Below are positions 43,668 to 50,808 of a stretch of 64,000 nt of DNA, piece after piece. The stretch lies in NCBI RefSeq assembly GCF_009755815.1, contig NZ_WRPK01000011.1, forward strand, positions 62,001 to 126,000, given 5' to 3'. The notes under the pieces are model-generated. The model ran no database searches and was not told the origin of the DNA. It worked only from the letters and a program-made list of their open reading frames with translations. Each line of letters opens with the position of its first letter. The stretch's first letter is position 1. Origin of the DNA: Flavisphingomonas formosensis (GTDB taxonomy: Bacteria > Pseudomonadota > Alphaproteobacteria > Sphingomonadales > Sphingomonadaceae). Made by a program: the position numbers and the translations under genes.

Positions 43668-43684
43668 GATGCAAACTTTGCATC
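43668..43684. promoter_or_regulatory. Perfect palindrome upstream of the candidate sRNA
   Basis: GATGCAAA-C-TTTGCATC is an 8-1-8 perfect inverted repeat in an AT-rich stretch about 90 bp before the plus-strand terminator. The size and symmetry suit a repressor or activator operator for the transcript that ends at 43802. Confidence 0.4.
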
Positions 43685-43689
43685 ACTAA

Positions 43690-43802
43690 ATAGTTATTTC
43701 GCAGTTGCAGCAAAATGTGAGCAGGTGCAAAAGGAGCAGGCCTTTCAGGCATCCTCTCCTAAGAAACTCAAGGCCGGCCCCTTTGGGTCGGCCCTTTTTT
43801 TT
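43690..43802 (+). ncRNA. Candidate small RNA ending at an intrinsic terminator
   Basis: A strong plus-strand terminator at 43771-43802 has no plus-strand gene before it: thiC and the DUF2141 gene are both on the minus strand. The sequence before it, with GGAGCAGG, CAGGCAT and an unpaired pyrimidine-rich CCTCTCC, could fold into a short hairpin plus a single-stranded anti-Shine-Dalgarno region, as in alphaproteobacterial regulatory RNAs of the suhB/MmgR kind. That family link is from memory and not checked. The 5' end is not determined; the start given is a guess after the AT-rich region. Confidence 0.45.
43771..43802 (+). terminator. Rho-independent terminator, plus strand
   Basis: GGCCGGCCC-CTTT-GGGTCGGCC forms a 9-bp GC-rich stem with one G-U pair, followed by eight T. 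The T-run is on the plus strand only. It overlaps the stop codon of the minus-strand DUF2141 gene. Confidence 0.8.
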
Positions 43803-44316
43803 ACAGTATGTATTTCATCTGCACCGTCAGCGAGACCGGCTTGTCCGCGACGGTAAAGGACGCGTCGGGAAATTTGGGTGCGGAGAAGCGCACCACCGGA
43901 TTGCGCGAAAAGCCAATGCCTTCCCGTGGAATTCCAAGCCGCGTGTCCAGTTTCCCGTTGCCGTTCTCGTCATGGATCAGCGACACCGCATAGGTTCCGG
44001 GCGCCAGCCCCTCGAATATGATCGTCGCGCCGGTCTGCGCCTTGACCGATCGGCGCAGCGATTTGGGATCGTTGCGGCAGTCCGGAAAGCCCGCCGGCAT
44101 GGTGGTGAGGCAGGCGCTGACGAGGCCGCTGACGGACCGAAGCCCCTCGATATGGACTTGCACCTCACCCGGACCGGCGCTGATCGCGCCCGCCGCCGGT
44201 AGCAGCGCGACGATCATCAGCGCGGCGCCGAGCCTGCGGAGAAGGCGGTGCGGGAAACTGGCCCAGCCCTTGGTCCGTGCCGCACAGCCTGTCCCAGAGG
44301 CGGAAATAGAGTCCAT
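43801..44316 (-). CDS. DUF2141 domain-containing exported protein
   Basis: Up to 171 residues. After a hydrophobic signal-like stretch (LLRRLGAALMIVALLPAAGAISA) comes the DUF2141 beta-sandwich: VQVHIEGLRSVSGLVSACLTT, GTYAVSLIHDENGNGKLD, GIPREGIGFSRN and a terminal VQMKYIL strand. The DENGNGKLD segment looks like a calcium-binding loop. The start is uncertain: ATG at 44316 gives a long basic leader, while ATG at 44217 gives a short signal without positive charge. The 5' part overlaps the end of the hydroxylase gene, which suggests one operon with it and the membrane protein upstream. Function unknown. Confidence 0.75.
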   Translation of the reverse strand: MDSISASGTGCAARTKGWASFPHRLLRRLGAALMIVALLPAAGAISAGPGEVQVHIEGLRSVSGLVSACLTTMPAGFPDCRNDPKSLRRSVKAQTGATIIFEGLAPGTYAVSLIHDENGNGKLDTRLGIPREGIGFSRNPVVRFSAPKFPDASFTVADKPVSLTVQMKYIL

Positions 44317-44968
44317 AATTGCACCTGTAGTCCTGATGATGGCGCTGGTGGTGGCTGGCGGTGATCAGCCAGCGGCCGGCGCGGCCCTGTACGAGGGGCC
44401 GGGGAAACAGTTCCCAGCCCATGTGGTTGGTGATTCCCATCACCGTCATGATGGTGAGCACGACGCCCAGCGCCGCGAAATGGATCGGAATGACGAAGAC
44501 GAGGAGCGGGATGACGATCGCACCGCTCACCCCTTCCCAGGGATGGAAGGCCATGGCGGCCCAAGCGGTCGGCGGTCGGCTGGCATGGTGGACCGCATGG
44601 GCGATACGGAACAGCCGCGGCGCATGCATGGCGCGATGCGTCCAGTAGAACCAGCAATCATGGACCAGCAGAAAGGCGAGGATCGACAGTGGCCACCACC
44701 AGAGTGGCCAGGCATGGATATCGACATAGATACGCGTCCAGCCCCGTGCCTGCCATCCCCAGGCGACGACGCCGGCGGGCACGCCGTAGATCAGCGCCGA
44801 TGCCAGGGACCAGCCGATCTCGCGCCGGATCTGTCTGCCCTGGCCCGTATAGAGGCCGGGGCGGTGGACGCGCGTCGCCAGATCGAAGGCGCCGCTGGTC
44901 ACGAGGTAGCGGACCGCGACGATCAGCGTCATCGCCAGCGCGGAGGCGAGGATGCCGGCTTCCGACAT
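44165..44968 (-). CDS. Sterol desaturase / fatty acid hydroxylase family protein
   Basis: A 267-residue integral membrane di-iron enzyme. The three histidine boxes are HDCWFYWTHRAMH, HAVHH and HHQRHHQDY, set between four hydrophobic helices. Members hydroxylate or desaturate sterols, sphingoid bases, fatty acids or carotenoids with O2. The carotenoid operon starts 750 bp away, so a role in carotenoid ring hydroxylation is possible, but classical CrtZ is shorter (about 170 residues). The ATG at 44968 shares a base with the stop of the preceding membrane-protein gene (TGATG), and a longer in-frame start is not needed. Confidence 0.83.
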   Translation of the reverse strand: MSEAGILASALAMTLIVAVRYLVTSGAFDLATRVHRPGLYTGQGRQIRREIGWSLASALIYGVPAGVVAWGWQARGWTRIYVDIHAWPLWWWPLSILAFLLVHDCWFYWTHRAMHAPRLFRIAHAVHHASRPPTAWAAMAFHPWEGVSGAIVIPLLVFVIPIHFAALGVVLTIMTVMGITNHMGWELFPRPLVQGRAGRWLITASHHQRHHQDYRCNYGLYFRLWDRLCGTDQGLGQFPAPPSPQARRRADDRRAATGGGRDQRRSG

Positions 44969-45579
44969 CACTCCGCCGTGCGGGAGGGACGCCTGAGCGT
45001 CGCGCGCCACTGGCGGAACCAGGTAGCGCAGGCAATGATCGCGACGAGCAGGCCGGGCTCCACGATCCAACTCAGCTTGAGTCCGCCCACCGAGGCGTGC
45101 ATCGCCGCATCCATGCCATGGGCCGAAACGACCCTGACACAGAGGAACATGAGCAGGGCGATTCCCGCTGCGGCGCCGAGTCGCACGGAAAGATGGCGCC
45201 GCCGCAACTGCCAGTCGCTGAGCGCGAGTGCGGCGAGGCCGACGACCAGACCGGTCATGACGATCGGCGCCTGGATGGCGCGGCGTTGCGCATAGAGATT
45301 GTCCTGGCGCAATTCGCCGCGGAAATGCCCCTGCAGCATATATTCGACGTTGCCGATCCGATAGAGGGCGCCCAGCAGCAGCAGGCCGGCGACGATCAGC
45401 CAGAAACGGTCGTCCCGTTTCCAGTGGCGGGCGAAGGCGCGCGAATGCCGCGCGTCGTTCTTCCGCCCGGCGACGACGGCATGGAAGGCGACGCCTGCGG
45501 CGGTGACATAGAAGAAGGCGGCGATCAGCAGCAGGATGAAGGATGGAGCTTGCTGAGCGGGAGCGGCGGCAACGGGCAT
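44968..45579 (-). CDS. Multi-pass membrane protein of unknown function
   Basis: A 203-residue protein with about five transmembrane segments (near residues 13-33, 60-78, 106-125, 131-150 and 170-188) and a basic C-terminus ATLRRPSRTAE. A cytoplasmic-type loop GHFRGELRQDNLYAQRRA lies between helices 2 and 3. I do not recognise the family. It is translationally coupled to the sterol-desaturase-family gene and divergent from crtY, so it may be an accessory to lipid or carotenoid modification. Confidence 0.7.
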   Translation of the reverse strand: MPVAAAPAQQAPSFILLLIAAFFYVTAAGVAFHAVVAGRKNDARHSRAFARHWKRDDRFWLIVAGLLLLGALYRIGNVEYMLQGHFRGELRQDNLYAQRRAIQAPIVMTGLVVGLAALALSDWQLRRRHLSVRLGAAAGIALLMFLCVRVVSAHGMDAAMHASVGGLKLSWIVEPGLLVAIIACATWFRQWRATLRRPSRTAE

Positions 45580-45717
45580 CAGGCGGGCCTCGGTCGATGG
45601 ACGGCCGCTTCTACAGAATGGAGGCCGTCAATCCAACGTCCGAGAAGATGAGGCGCCATTTGCCGGCGCGAGGACGACGCTTCCCACCGCAGGCCTTTGG
45701 CTTATAAGCCTTCCATC

Positions 45718-46884
45718 ATGGCAGAGGGTAGGGATTGCGACGTTGCGATCGTCGGTGGCGGGCTTGCCGGCGGGCTGATCGCGCTCGCTCTCGCCCGGCA
45801 GCGCCCCGAACTTGCCGTGCTGCTGATCGAGGCGGGCGACACCTTCGGCGGCAATCACCTGTGGAGCTTTTTCGACAGCGACGTGGCGGTCGCAGATCGT
45901 TGGCTGGTCGATCCGCTCATATGTCATCGCTGGGAGGGGCATGATGTGCTCTTTCCGCGCTTCTGCCGGCATATCGGCGGCGCCTATCAGGCGATCACGT
46001 CGGAACGGCTGGACGCCGTGCTGCGCGAGGCGCTGCCGCCCGAGCGGCTGCGAACCGGATGCAAGGTGCTGGCCGCCTCCTCGACGGCGGTGATTCTGGC
46101 AGAAGGCGGGCGGATCGATGCACGCGGGGTGATCGATGCGCGGGGGCCGGGAAATCTCGCTCAGCTCGAGCTCGGCTGGCAGAAATTCCTCGGGCGCGAA
46201 CTGGTCCTCAGCCGTCCGCACGGGCTCCGATGGCCGATCGTGATGGACGCGACGGTGGAGCAGATCGATGGCTATCGCTTCGTCTACTGCCTGCCCTTCG
46301 CGGAGGATCGGCTCTTCGTCGAGGATACCTATTACAGCGATACGCGCGGCCTCGACGCGGGACGCCTCGGTAGCCGGATCGAGGCATTCGCCGCGGCGCG
46401 CGGCTGGAGCATAGAGGGTGTCGGGCGCGAGGAGGCGGGAGCTCTGCCGGTGCTGCTCGGCGGCGATTTCGAGGCCTATTGGCGGTCCGGCGGCAACGGC
46501 GTCGCCAAGGCGGGCGTGCGGGCCGGGCTGTTCCATCCGACGACGGGCTATTCCCTTCCGGATGCGGTTCGTACCGCATCCTTCGTCGCGGCGCTCGCCG
46601 ATGTTTCGGGCGCGGCGCTGCACGCTGCGCTGCACGCCTATGCGGGTGCGGCCTGGCAGGCGCGCGGCTTTTACCGGCTGCTCGATCGAATGTTGTTTCG
46701 CGCCGCGATTCCCGATCGGCGGCGCGACGTGCTGGAGCGCTTCTACACGCTCGATCATCGTCTTATAGGGCGCTTCTATGCTGGCAGTTCTACCCTGGTC
46801 GACAAGATGCGTATCCTGAGCGGGAAGCCCCCCGTGCCGATCCGGCGCGCGCTTGCCGTCATGCGGGAGGATTTGCGCGCTTGA
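45718..46884 (+). CDS. crtY: Lycopene beta-cyclase
   Basis: A 388-residue flavoprotein of the CrtY family. It opens with the dinucleotide motif DVAIVGGGLAGGLIALAL and contains FGGNHLWSFFDSDV, DARGP and the family-typical RFVYCLPF and LFVEDTYYSD. It cyclises lycopene to beta-carotene. The ATG at 45718 follows no good ribosome binding site; a TTG at 45697 is an alternative. The palindrome GGCTTATAAGCC at 45699-45710 covers a possible -10 element, so the mRNA might be leaderless. It overlaps crtI by 4 bp, giving a crtY-crtI-crtB operon. Confidence 0.93.
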   Translation: MAEGRDCDVAIVGGGLAGGLIALALARQRPELAVLLIEAGDTFGGNHLWSFFDSDVAVADRWLVDPLICHRWEGHDVLFPRFCRHIGGAYQAITSERLDAVLREALPPERLRTGCKVLAASSTAVILAEGGRIDARGVIDARGPGNLAQLELGWQKFLGRELVLSRPHGLRWPIVMDATVEQIDGYRFVYCLPFAEDRLFVEDTYYSDTRGLDAGRLGSRIEAFAAARGWSIEGVGREEAGALPVLLGGDFEAYWRSGGNGVAKAGVRAGLFHPTTGYSLPDAVRTASFVAALADVSGAALHAALHAYAGAAWQARGFYRLLDRMLFRAAIPDRRRDVLERFYTLDHRLIGRFYAGSSTLVDKMRILSGKPPVPIRRALAVMREDLRA

Positions 46885-48428
46885 GATCCGCTGCTGTAAT
46901 CGGGGCCGGCTTCGGCGGGTTGGCGCTCGCCATCCGCCTGCAGTCGGCAGGCGTCGCAACCACGCTGATCGAGGCCCGGGACAAGCCCGGCGGCCGCGCC
47001 TATGTGTGGAAGAAGCAGGGCTTCACTTTCGATGCGGGGCCGACGGTGATCACCGATCCCGCCTGCCTGCGTGAATTGTGGGCGCTCTCGGGCCGCGACA
47101 TGGCGGAGGATGTGACGCTGCTGCCGGTCATGCCCTTCTATCGGCTGAACTGGCCCGACGGGACGAATTTCGACTATTCCAATGACGAGGCGGCGCTGCG
47201 GCAGGAGATCGAGAAGCTCGATCCTGCCGACGTGGAGGGTTATGCCCGCTTCGCCGCCTATGCGGCCGGGGTTTATCGCGAAGGCTATGAAAAGCTCGGA
47301 CATGTCGCCTTCCTCGATTTCGCATCGATGCTGCGCGCAGCACCGCAGCTCGCGCGCTATCAGGCGTGGCGTTCGGTCCATTCGATCGTTTCGTCCTTCG
47401 TCCGGAACGACAAGCTGCGCCAGGCGCTGAGTTTCCATACGCTGCTCGTCGGCGGCAATCCGATGACGACAAGCGCCATCTACGCGCTGATCCACAAGCT
47501 GGAAAAGGATGGCGGCGTCTGGTTCGCCAAAGGCGGCACCCATGCTCTGGTGCGGGCCATGGTTTCGCATTTCCAGCGCCTCGGCGGCGTGGTCAGGCTC
47601 GGCGACGGCGTGGCGGAGATCGAGACGTTGGGCGATCGGGTGACCGGCGTGCGCACGGAGAGCGGCTGGCGCGGCAGCTTCGACGCGGTCGCCAGCAATG
47701 CCGACGTGATGCACAGCTACCGGGATCTGCTGAAGGGCACGGCGCGCGGAGAACGCGCCGCGGCGGCGCTCGAGCGCAAGCGCTGGTCGCCCTCGCTGTT
47801 CGTCGTGCATTTCGGGATCAAGGGGAACTGGCCGGGAATCCCGCATCACATGATCCTGTTCGGCCCGCGCTACGAGGGGCTGCTCACGGACATCTACGAT
47901 CATGGCGTGCTGAGCGCCGATTTCTCGCTCTACCTCCACCATCCGACGGTCAGCGATCCTTCGCTCGCGCCCGAAGGCTGCTCCACTTTCTATGCACTCG
48001 CACCGGTGCCGCACATGGGCAAATCGCCGATCGATTGGGATGCGATCGGGCCGATCCTGGAGGAGCGCATCCTGGACGAGGTGGAGCGGCGGCTGATCCC
48101 GGATATTCGCGAGCGGATCGTCACCAGCTTCCATTATGCGCCCGCCGATTTCGGACGGGATCTGAACGCGCATCTCGGATCGGCCTTCAGCCTCGAGCCT
48201 CTGCTCACTCAGTCCGCCTGGTTCCGGGTGCACAATCGCGACGACAAGATTCCCAACCTGTATTTCGTGGGTGCGGGGACGCACCCCGGGGCAGGCATTC
48301 CCGGCGTCGTCGGATCGGCCAAGGCCACCGCCCGGCTGATGCTGGACGATTTGAAGGTGGAGGCGCGGCCGCTGCCGATTCCGGAGCCGAGTGTCGAGCC
48401 GCCGCGGCAGGGCGATCTCTTCGCATGA
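46881..48428 (+). CDS. crtI: Phytoene desaturase
   Basis: A 515-residue CrtI-type FAD enzyme that turns phytoene into lycopene in four dehydrogenation steps. The N-terminal FAD motif is AVIGAGFGGLALAIRLQSAG, followed by DKPGGRAYVWKKQGFTFDAGPTVITDP. The C-terminal signature is YFVGAGTHPGAGIPGVVGSAK. The start is TTG at 46881, overlapping the crtY stop (TTGA) with GGGAGGA nine bases before; no ATG or GTG lies at a suitable position. Its stop overlaps the crtB start. The gene is complete. Confidence 0.95.
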   Translation: MRSAAVIGAGFGGLALAIRLQSAGVATTLIEARDKPGGRAYVWKKQGFTFDAGPTVITDPACLRELWALSGRDMAEDVTLLPVMPFYRLNWPDGTNFDYSNDEAALRQEIEKLDPADVEGYARFAAYAAGVYREGYEKLGHVAFLDFASMLRAAPQLARYQAWRSVHSIVSSFVRNDKLRQALSFHTLLVGGNPMTTSAIYALIHKLEKDGGVWFAKGGTHALVRAMVSHFQRLGGVVRLGDGVAEIETLGDRVTGVRTESGWRGSFDAVASNADVMHSYRDLLKGTARGERAAAALERKRWSPSLFVVHFGIKGNWPGIPHHMILFGPRYEGLLTDIYDHGVLSADFSLYLHHPTVSDPSLAPEGCSTFYALAPVPHMGKSPIDWDAIGPILEERILDEVERRLIPDIRERIVTSFHYAPADFGRDLNAHLGSAFSLEPLLTQSAWFRVHNRDDKIPNLYFVGAGTHPGAGIPGVVGSAKATARLMLDDLKVEARPLPIPEPSVEPPRQGDLFA

Positions 48429-49363
48429 CGGATCGGGCGAAGCTCGTCGCAGCTGCCGAGGCGAGCATCGCCAGGGGATCGAAGAGCTTCGCCATGGCGA
48501 GCCGGCTGTTCGATCGGGAAACGCGCGAGCGGGCCTGGTTGCTCTACGCCTGGTGCCGCGCGTGCGACGATCTGGCCGACGGCCAGACGATGGGCCATGG
48601 GCGCAGCGCGGTCGCGGATCCGATGGGCCGGCTGGCGATGATCCGCACTCTCACCGAAGATGCGCTCGCCGGGCGGGCGACGGGCGAGGCAGCATTCGAC
48701 GCGCTCGGTCTGGTGGCAGCCGAGTGCCGCATCCCCCACGAGCTGCCGCGCGATCTGGTGAAGGGCTTTGCGCTGGATGCGGCGGAGTTCCAGCCGCGGC
48801 ACGAGGCCGATCTCTATCGCTATTGCTATCATGTCGCGGGCACCGTCGGCGTGATGATGGCGATCGTGATGGGCGTGGCGCCGGATGATGAGGCCGTGCT
48901 CGACCGGGCCTGCGATCTCGGCATTGCCTTCCAGCTCGGCAATATCGCACGCGACATCAGCGAGGACGCGGCGGCGGGGCGATGTTATCTGCCGGCAGAC
49001 TGGCTTGCGGAAATGGACGTGCCGCCCGGGGAGGAGATGAAACCCCCCTTCCGTCCCCGGCTTGCGATACTTGCGCGCCGCCTGGCCGACCGGGCGGCCG
49101 CTTATGAAGCGTCGGCCCGGCACGGCACGCCGGCCCTGTCGTTCCGCTCCGCCTGGGCGGTGCTGGCCGCAGCCGGCATCTACGGCGATATCGCGCGCGA
49201 AGTGGCTGCGCGCGGCGCGCACGCGTGGGACCATCGCGTCGTCACCTCGCGGCGGGCCAAGCTGGGCTGGGTCGTAAAGGCCGCGCGTCAGGCCGCACGG
49301 CGCGACGTTCTTTGGGACGGCAGTGCGAGCCGCGACGGCTTGTGGACACGACCGCGCGTCTGA
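48425..49363 (+). CDS. crtB: Phytoene synthase
   Basis: A 312-residue trans-isoprenyl diphosphate synthase of the squalene/phytoene type. It condenses two geranylgeranyl diphosphates to phytoene. The first Asp-rich motif is CRACDDLAD and the second NIARDISEDAAAGRCYLP; both bind Mg-diphosphate. The ATG overlaps the crtI stop (ATGA). It is the last gene of the crt operon and ends 10 bp from the convergent VOC gene. With crtY and crtI it completes synthesis of beta-carotene from GGPP; hydroxylases for nostoxanthin-type pigments are not in the operon. Confidence 0.95.
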   Translation: MTDRAKLVAAAEASIARGSKSFAMASRLFDRETRERAWLLYAWCRACDDLADGQTMGHGRSAVADPMGRLAMIRTLTEDALAGRATGEAAFDALGLVAAECRIPHELPRDLVKGFALDAAEFQPRHEADLYRYCYHVAGTVGVMMAIVMGVAPDDEAVLDRACDLGIAFQLGNIARDISEDAAAGRCYLPADWLAEMDVPPGEEMKPPFRPRLAILARRLADRAAAYEASARHGTPALSFRSAWAVLAAAGIYGDIAREVAARGAHAWDHRVVTSRRAKLGWVVKAARQAARRDVLWDGSASRDGLWTRPRV

Positions 49364-49372
49364 GCGGACGCA

Positions 49373-49756
49373 TCAGGCGCCGGGCGGCTCCCACAATTCG
49401 ATCGCATTGCCCTCGGGATCGTGGATGCGCGCGAAGCGGCCCGCCTCCGGCGAGTCCCAGGATGGATCGGTGACGATAGCGATGCCGGCTGCACGCAAGC
49501 TGCCGAGAAGCGCGTCGAGGCCAGCCACGCGCAGATTCAGCATCCACTGCTTGTCGGCAGGGAAATAATCCGTCGTCGCCTTGAACGGAGCGAATGCGAC
49601 TGGGCCGCCATGGGCTGTCCACGTCCAGGACTCCGGCTCGCCCGCACCTTCGGCGCTGAGGCCGGCACCGATGCCGAGATGGCGGCGATACCATTCCGAG
49701 AGCGCGTCGGGATCGGCGGCCCGAAAGAAGAGGCCGCCGATCCCGAGGACGCCCAC
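49373..49756 (-). CDS. VOC superfamily (glyoxalase-like) protein
   Basis: A 127-residue protein. The first module reads IGGLFFRAADPDALSEWYRRHLGI, the second has LDALLGSLRAAGIAIV and ends DPEGNAIELWEPP, where the Glu is the usual C-terminal metal ligand. The first ligand position is not His, so metal binding may be incomplete. Proteins of this length include small-molecule binders, lactoylglutathione lyase-like enzymes and resistance proteins. It lies 3 bp after the CsgG-like gene in the same direction. No specific role can be assigned. Confidence 0.78.
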   Translation of the reverse strand: MGVLGIGGLFFRAADPDALSEWYRRHLGIGAGLSAEGAGEPESWTWTAHGGPVAFAPFKATTDYFPADKQWMLNLRVAGLDALLGSLRAAGIAIVTDPSWDSPEAGRFARIHDPEGNAIELWEPPGA

Positions 49757-49759
49757 GGC

Positions 49760-50530
49760 TCAGCGCGCCTGCGGCGCGGCGGCGCTCGGATCCAGTGGCA
49801 GGCCGCCGAGCTGGGTCACGAGCTGCTTATAGGCATCGAGATAGGCCAGCACGAGCACCTGGCCGATATCGGTGTTCTGATAGCCGCCACCGCCGGCCGC
49901 GGCGAAGCCGCCCCACCAGCCGGCGCCGCCGCCGCCGCCGAAGCTGACGTCGGACTTGCGGGCATAGCCCTCGGTCAGCCGCTCCTGCTCGGTGGTGCGG
50001 GCATTGACGAGGGTGAGGGTGACGTTCGCTTCCTTCTTGCTGACCCGAAGGCCGCCGAGAATGCCGCCGAACGTGCTGCCGCCCAGGAAACCGCCCAGCG
50101 CGCCGGCGATGTTGCTGCCGCCCGAATTGCTGTTCTTGCTGACGATATCCGGAACGATGAAATAGTCCGCTGCCTTCACCTGGCGCTTGCCGATGTTCGA
50201 TCCGGCCTGCAGCTCACCCGAATCGGCGAGGGCGCGTTCGATATTGCGGCTGGCGAGACCCTTGTTGCGATCGACGAGGCCGAAGCAGCCGGACTTCATC
50301 ACGAACACCTTGATCACCGCTTCCGGCGACCCGAGGCCGAGCGGCTGCCACCAGTTGGTGTCGGGTTCGACGATGGCGACGGTGCCGAGTCGCTTGGTGC
50401 AGATCGGAATCTCTGCCTCGCCCTTGTCCTGCGCCTTGCGCCCGGACGACTTGTCAAAGGCGAAGGCCGTGGCCGAATTGACGAGGAGCGCCGCTATCAT
50501 GGGCACGGCGGCGAATTTACGAAGACGCAT
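49760..50530 (-). CDS. Exported CsgG/HfaB-like protein
   Basis: A 256-residue protein with a signal peptide (MRLRKFAAVPMIAALLVNSATAFA). The mature part fits the CsgG/HfaB fold: VIKVFVMKSGCFGLVDRNKGL, the helix SRNIERALADSGEL, ADYFIVPDIVS, a repeated Gly-rich loop and VNVxLTLVNARTTEQ-type strands. There is no lipobox Cys, unlike curli secretion CsgG, so it may be periplasmic or a divergent pore former. The ATG at 50530 starts the signal peptide. No curli or holdfast partner genes are near. A Gly/Trp-rich loop (GGGGGAGWWGG) is unusual. Confidence 0.72.
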   Translation of the reverse strand: MRLRKFAAVPMIAALLVNSATAFAFDKSSGRKAQDKGEAEIPICTKRLGTVAIVEPDTNWWQPLGLGSPEAVIKVFVMKSGCFGLVDRNKGLASRNIERALADSGELQAGSNIGKRQVKAADYFIVPDIVSKNSNSGGSNIAGALGGFLGGSTFGGILGGLRVSKKEANVTLTLVNARTTEQERLTEGYARKSDVSFGGGGGAGWWGGFAAAGGGGYQNTDIGQVLVLAYLDAYKQLVTQLGGLPLDPSAAAPQAR

Positions 50531-50808
50531 AATTCCCCCAAGGACTCTGTGGAAGAGAGGCCGGCGATAGCCATACTCCATCCATTCCGGCAATGCCATA
50601 AATCACAGTCCCAGACTGTCTTTTGCAGCCAAGCGAAACGGCTGGCCGTGTGGCGGCAGGTTTCGACGATGTTGCTGCACATGCGAGAGAAAATGCTTTG
50701 GATCGTGCCGTTTCGACGCCGATCGTCGGCGTTTCTGCTCCGCCGATAGTGGCGTCACCCCTGCGATTAGCCTAGCATTGGCGTCAAAGAAGGGGCGTTG
50801 GGGGCATA

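Noticed and set aside
44165-44968. Naming the sterol-desaturase-family gene crtZ
   Set aside because: It is about 100 residues longer than usual CrtZ, and the family is broad; only its nearness to the crt operon argues for it.
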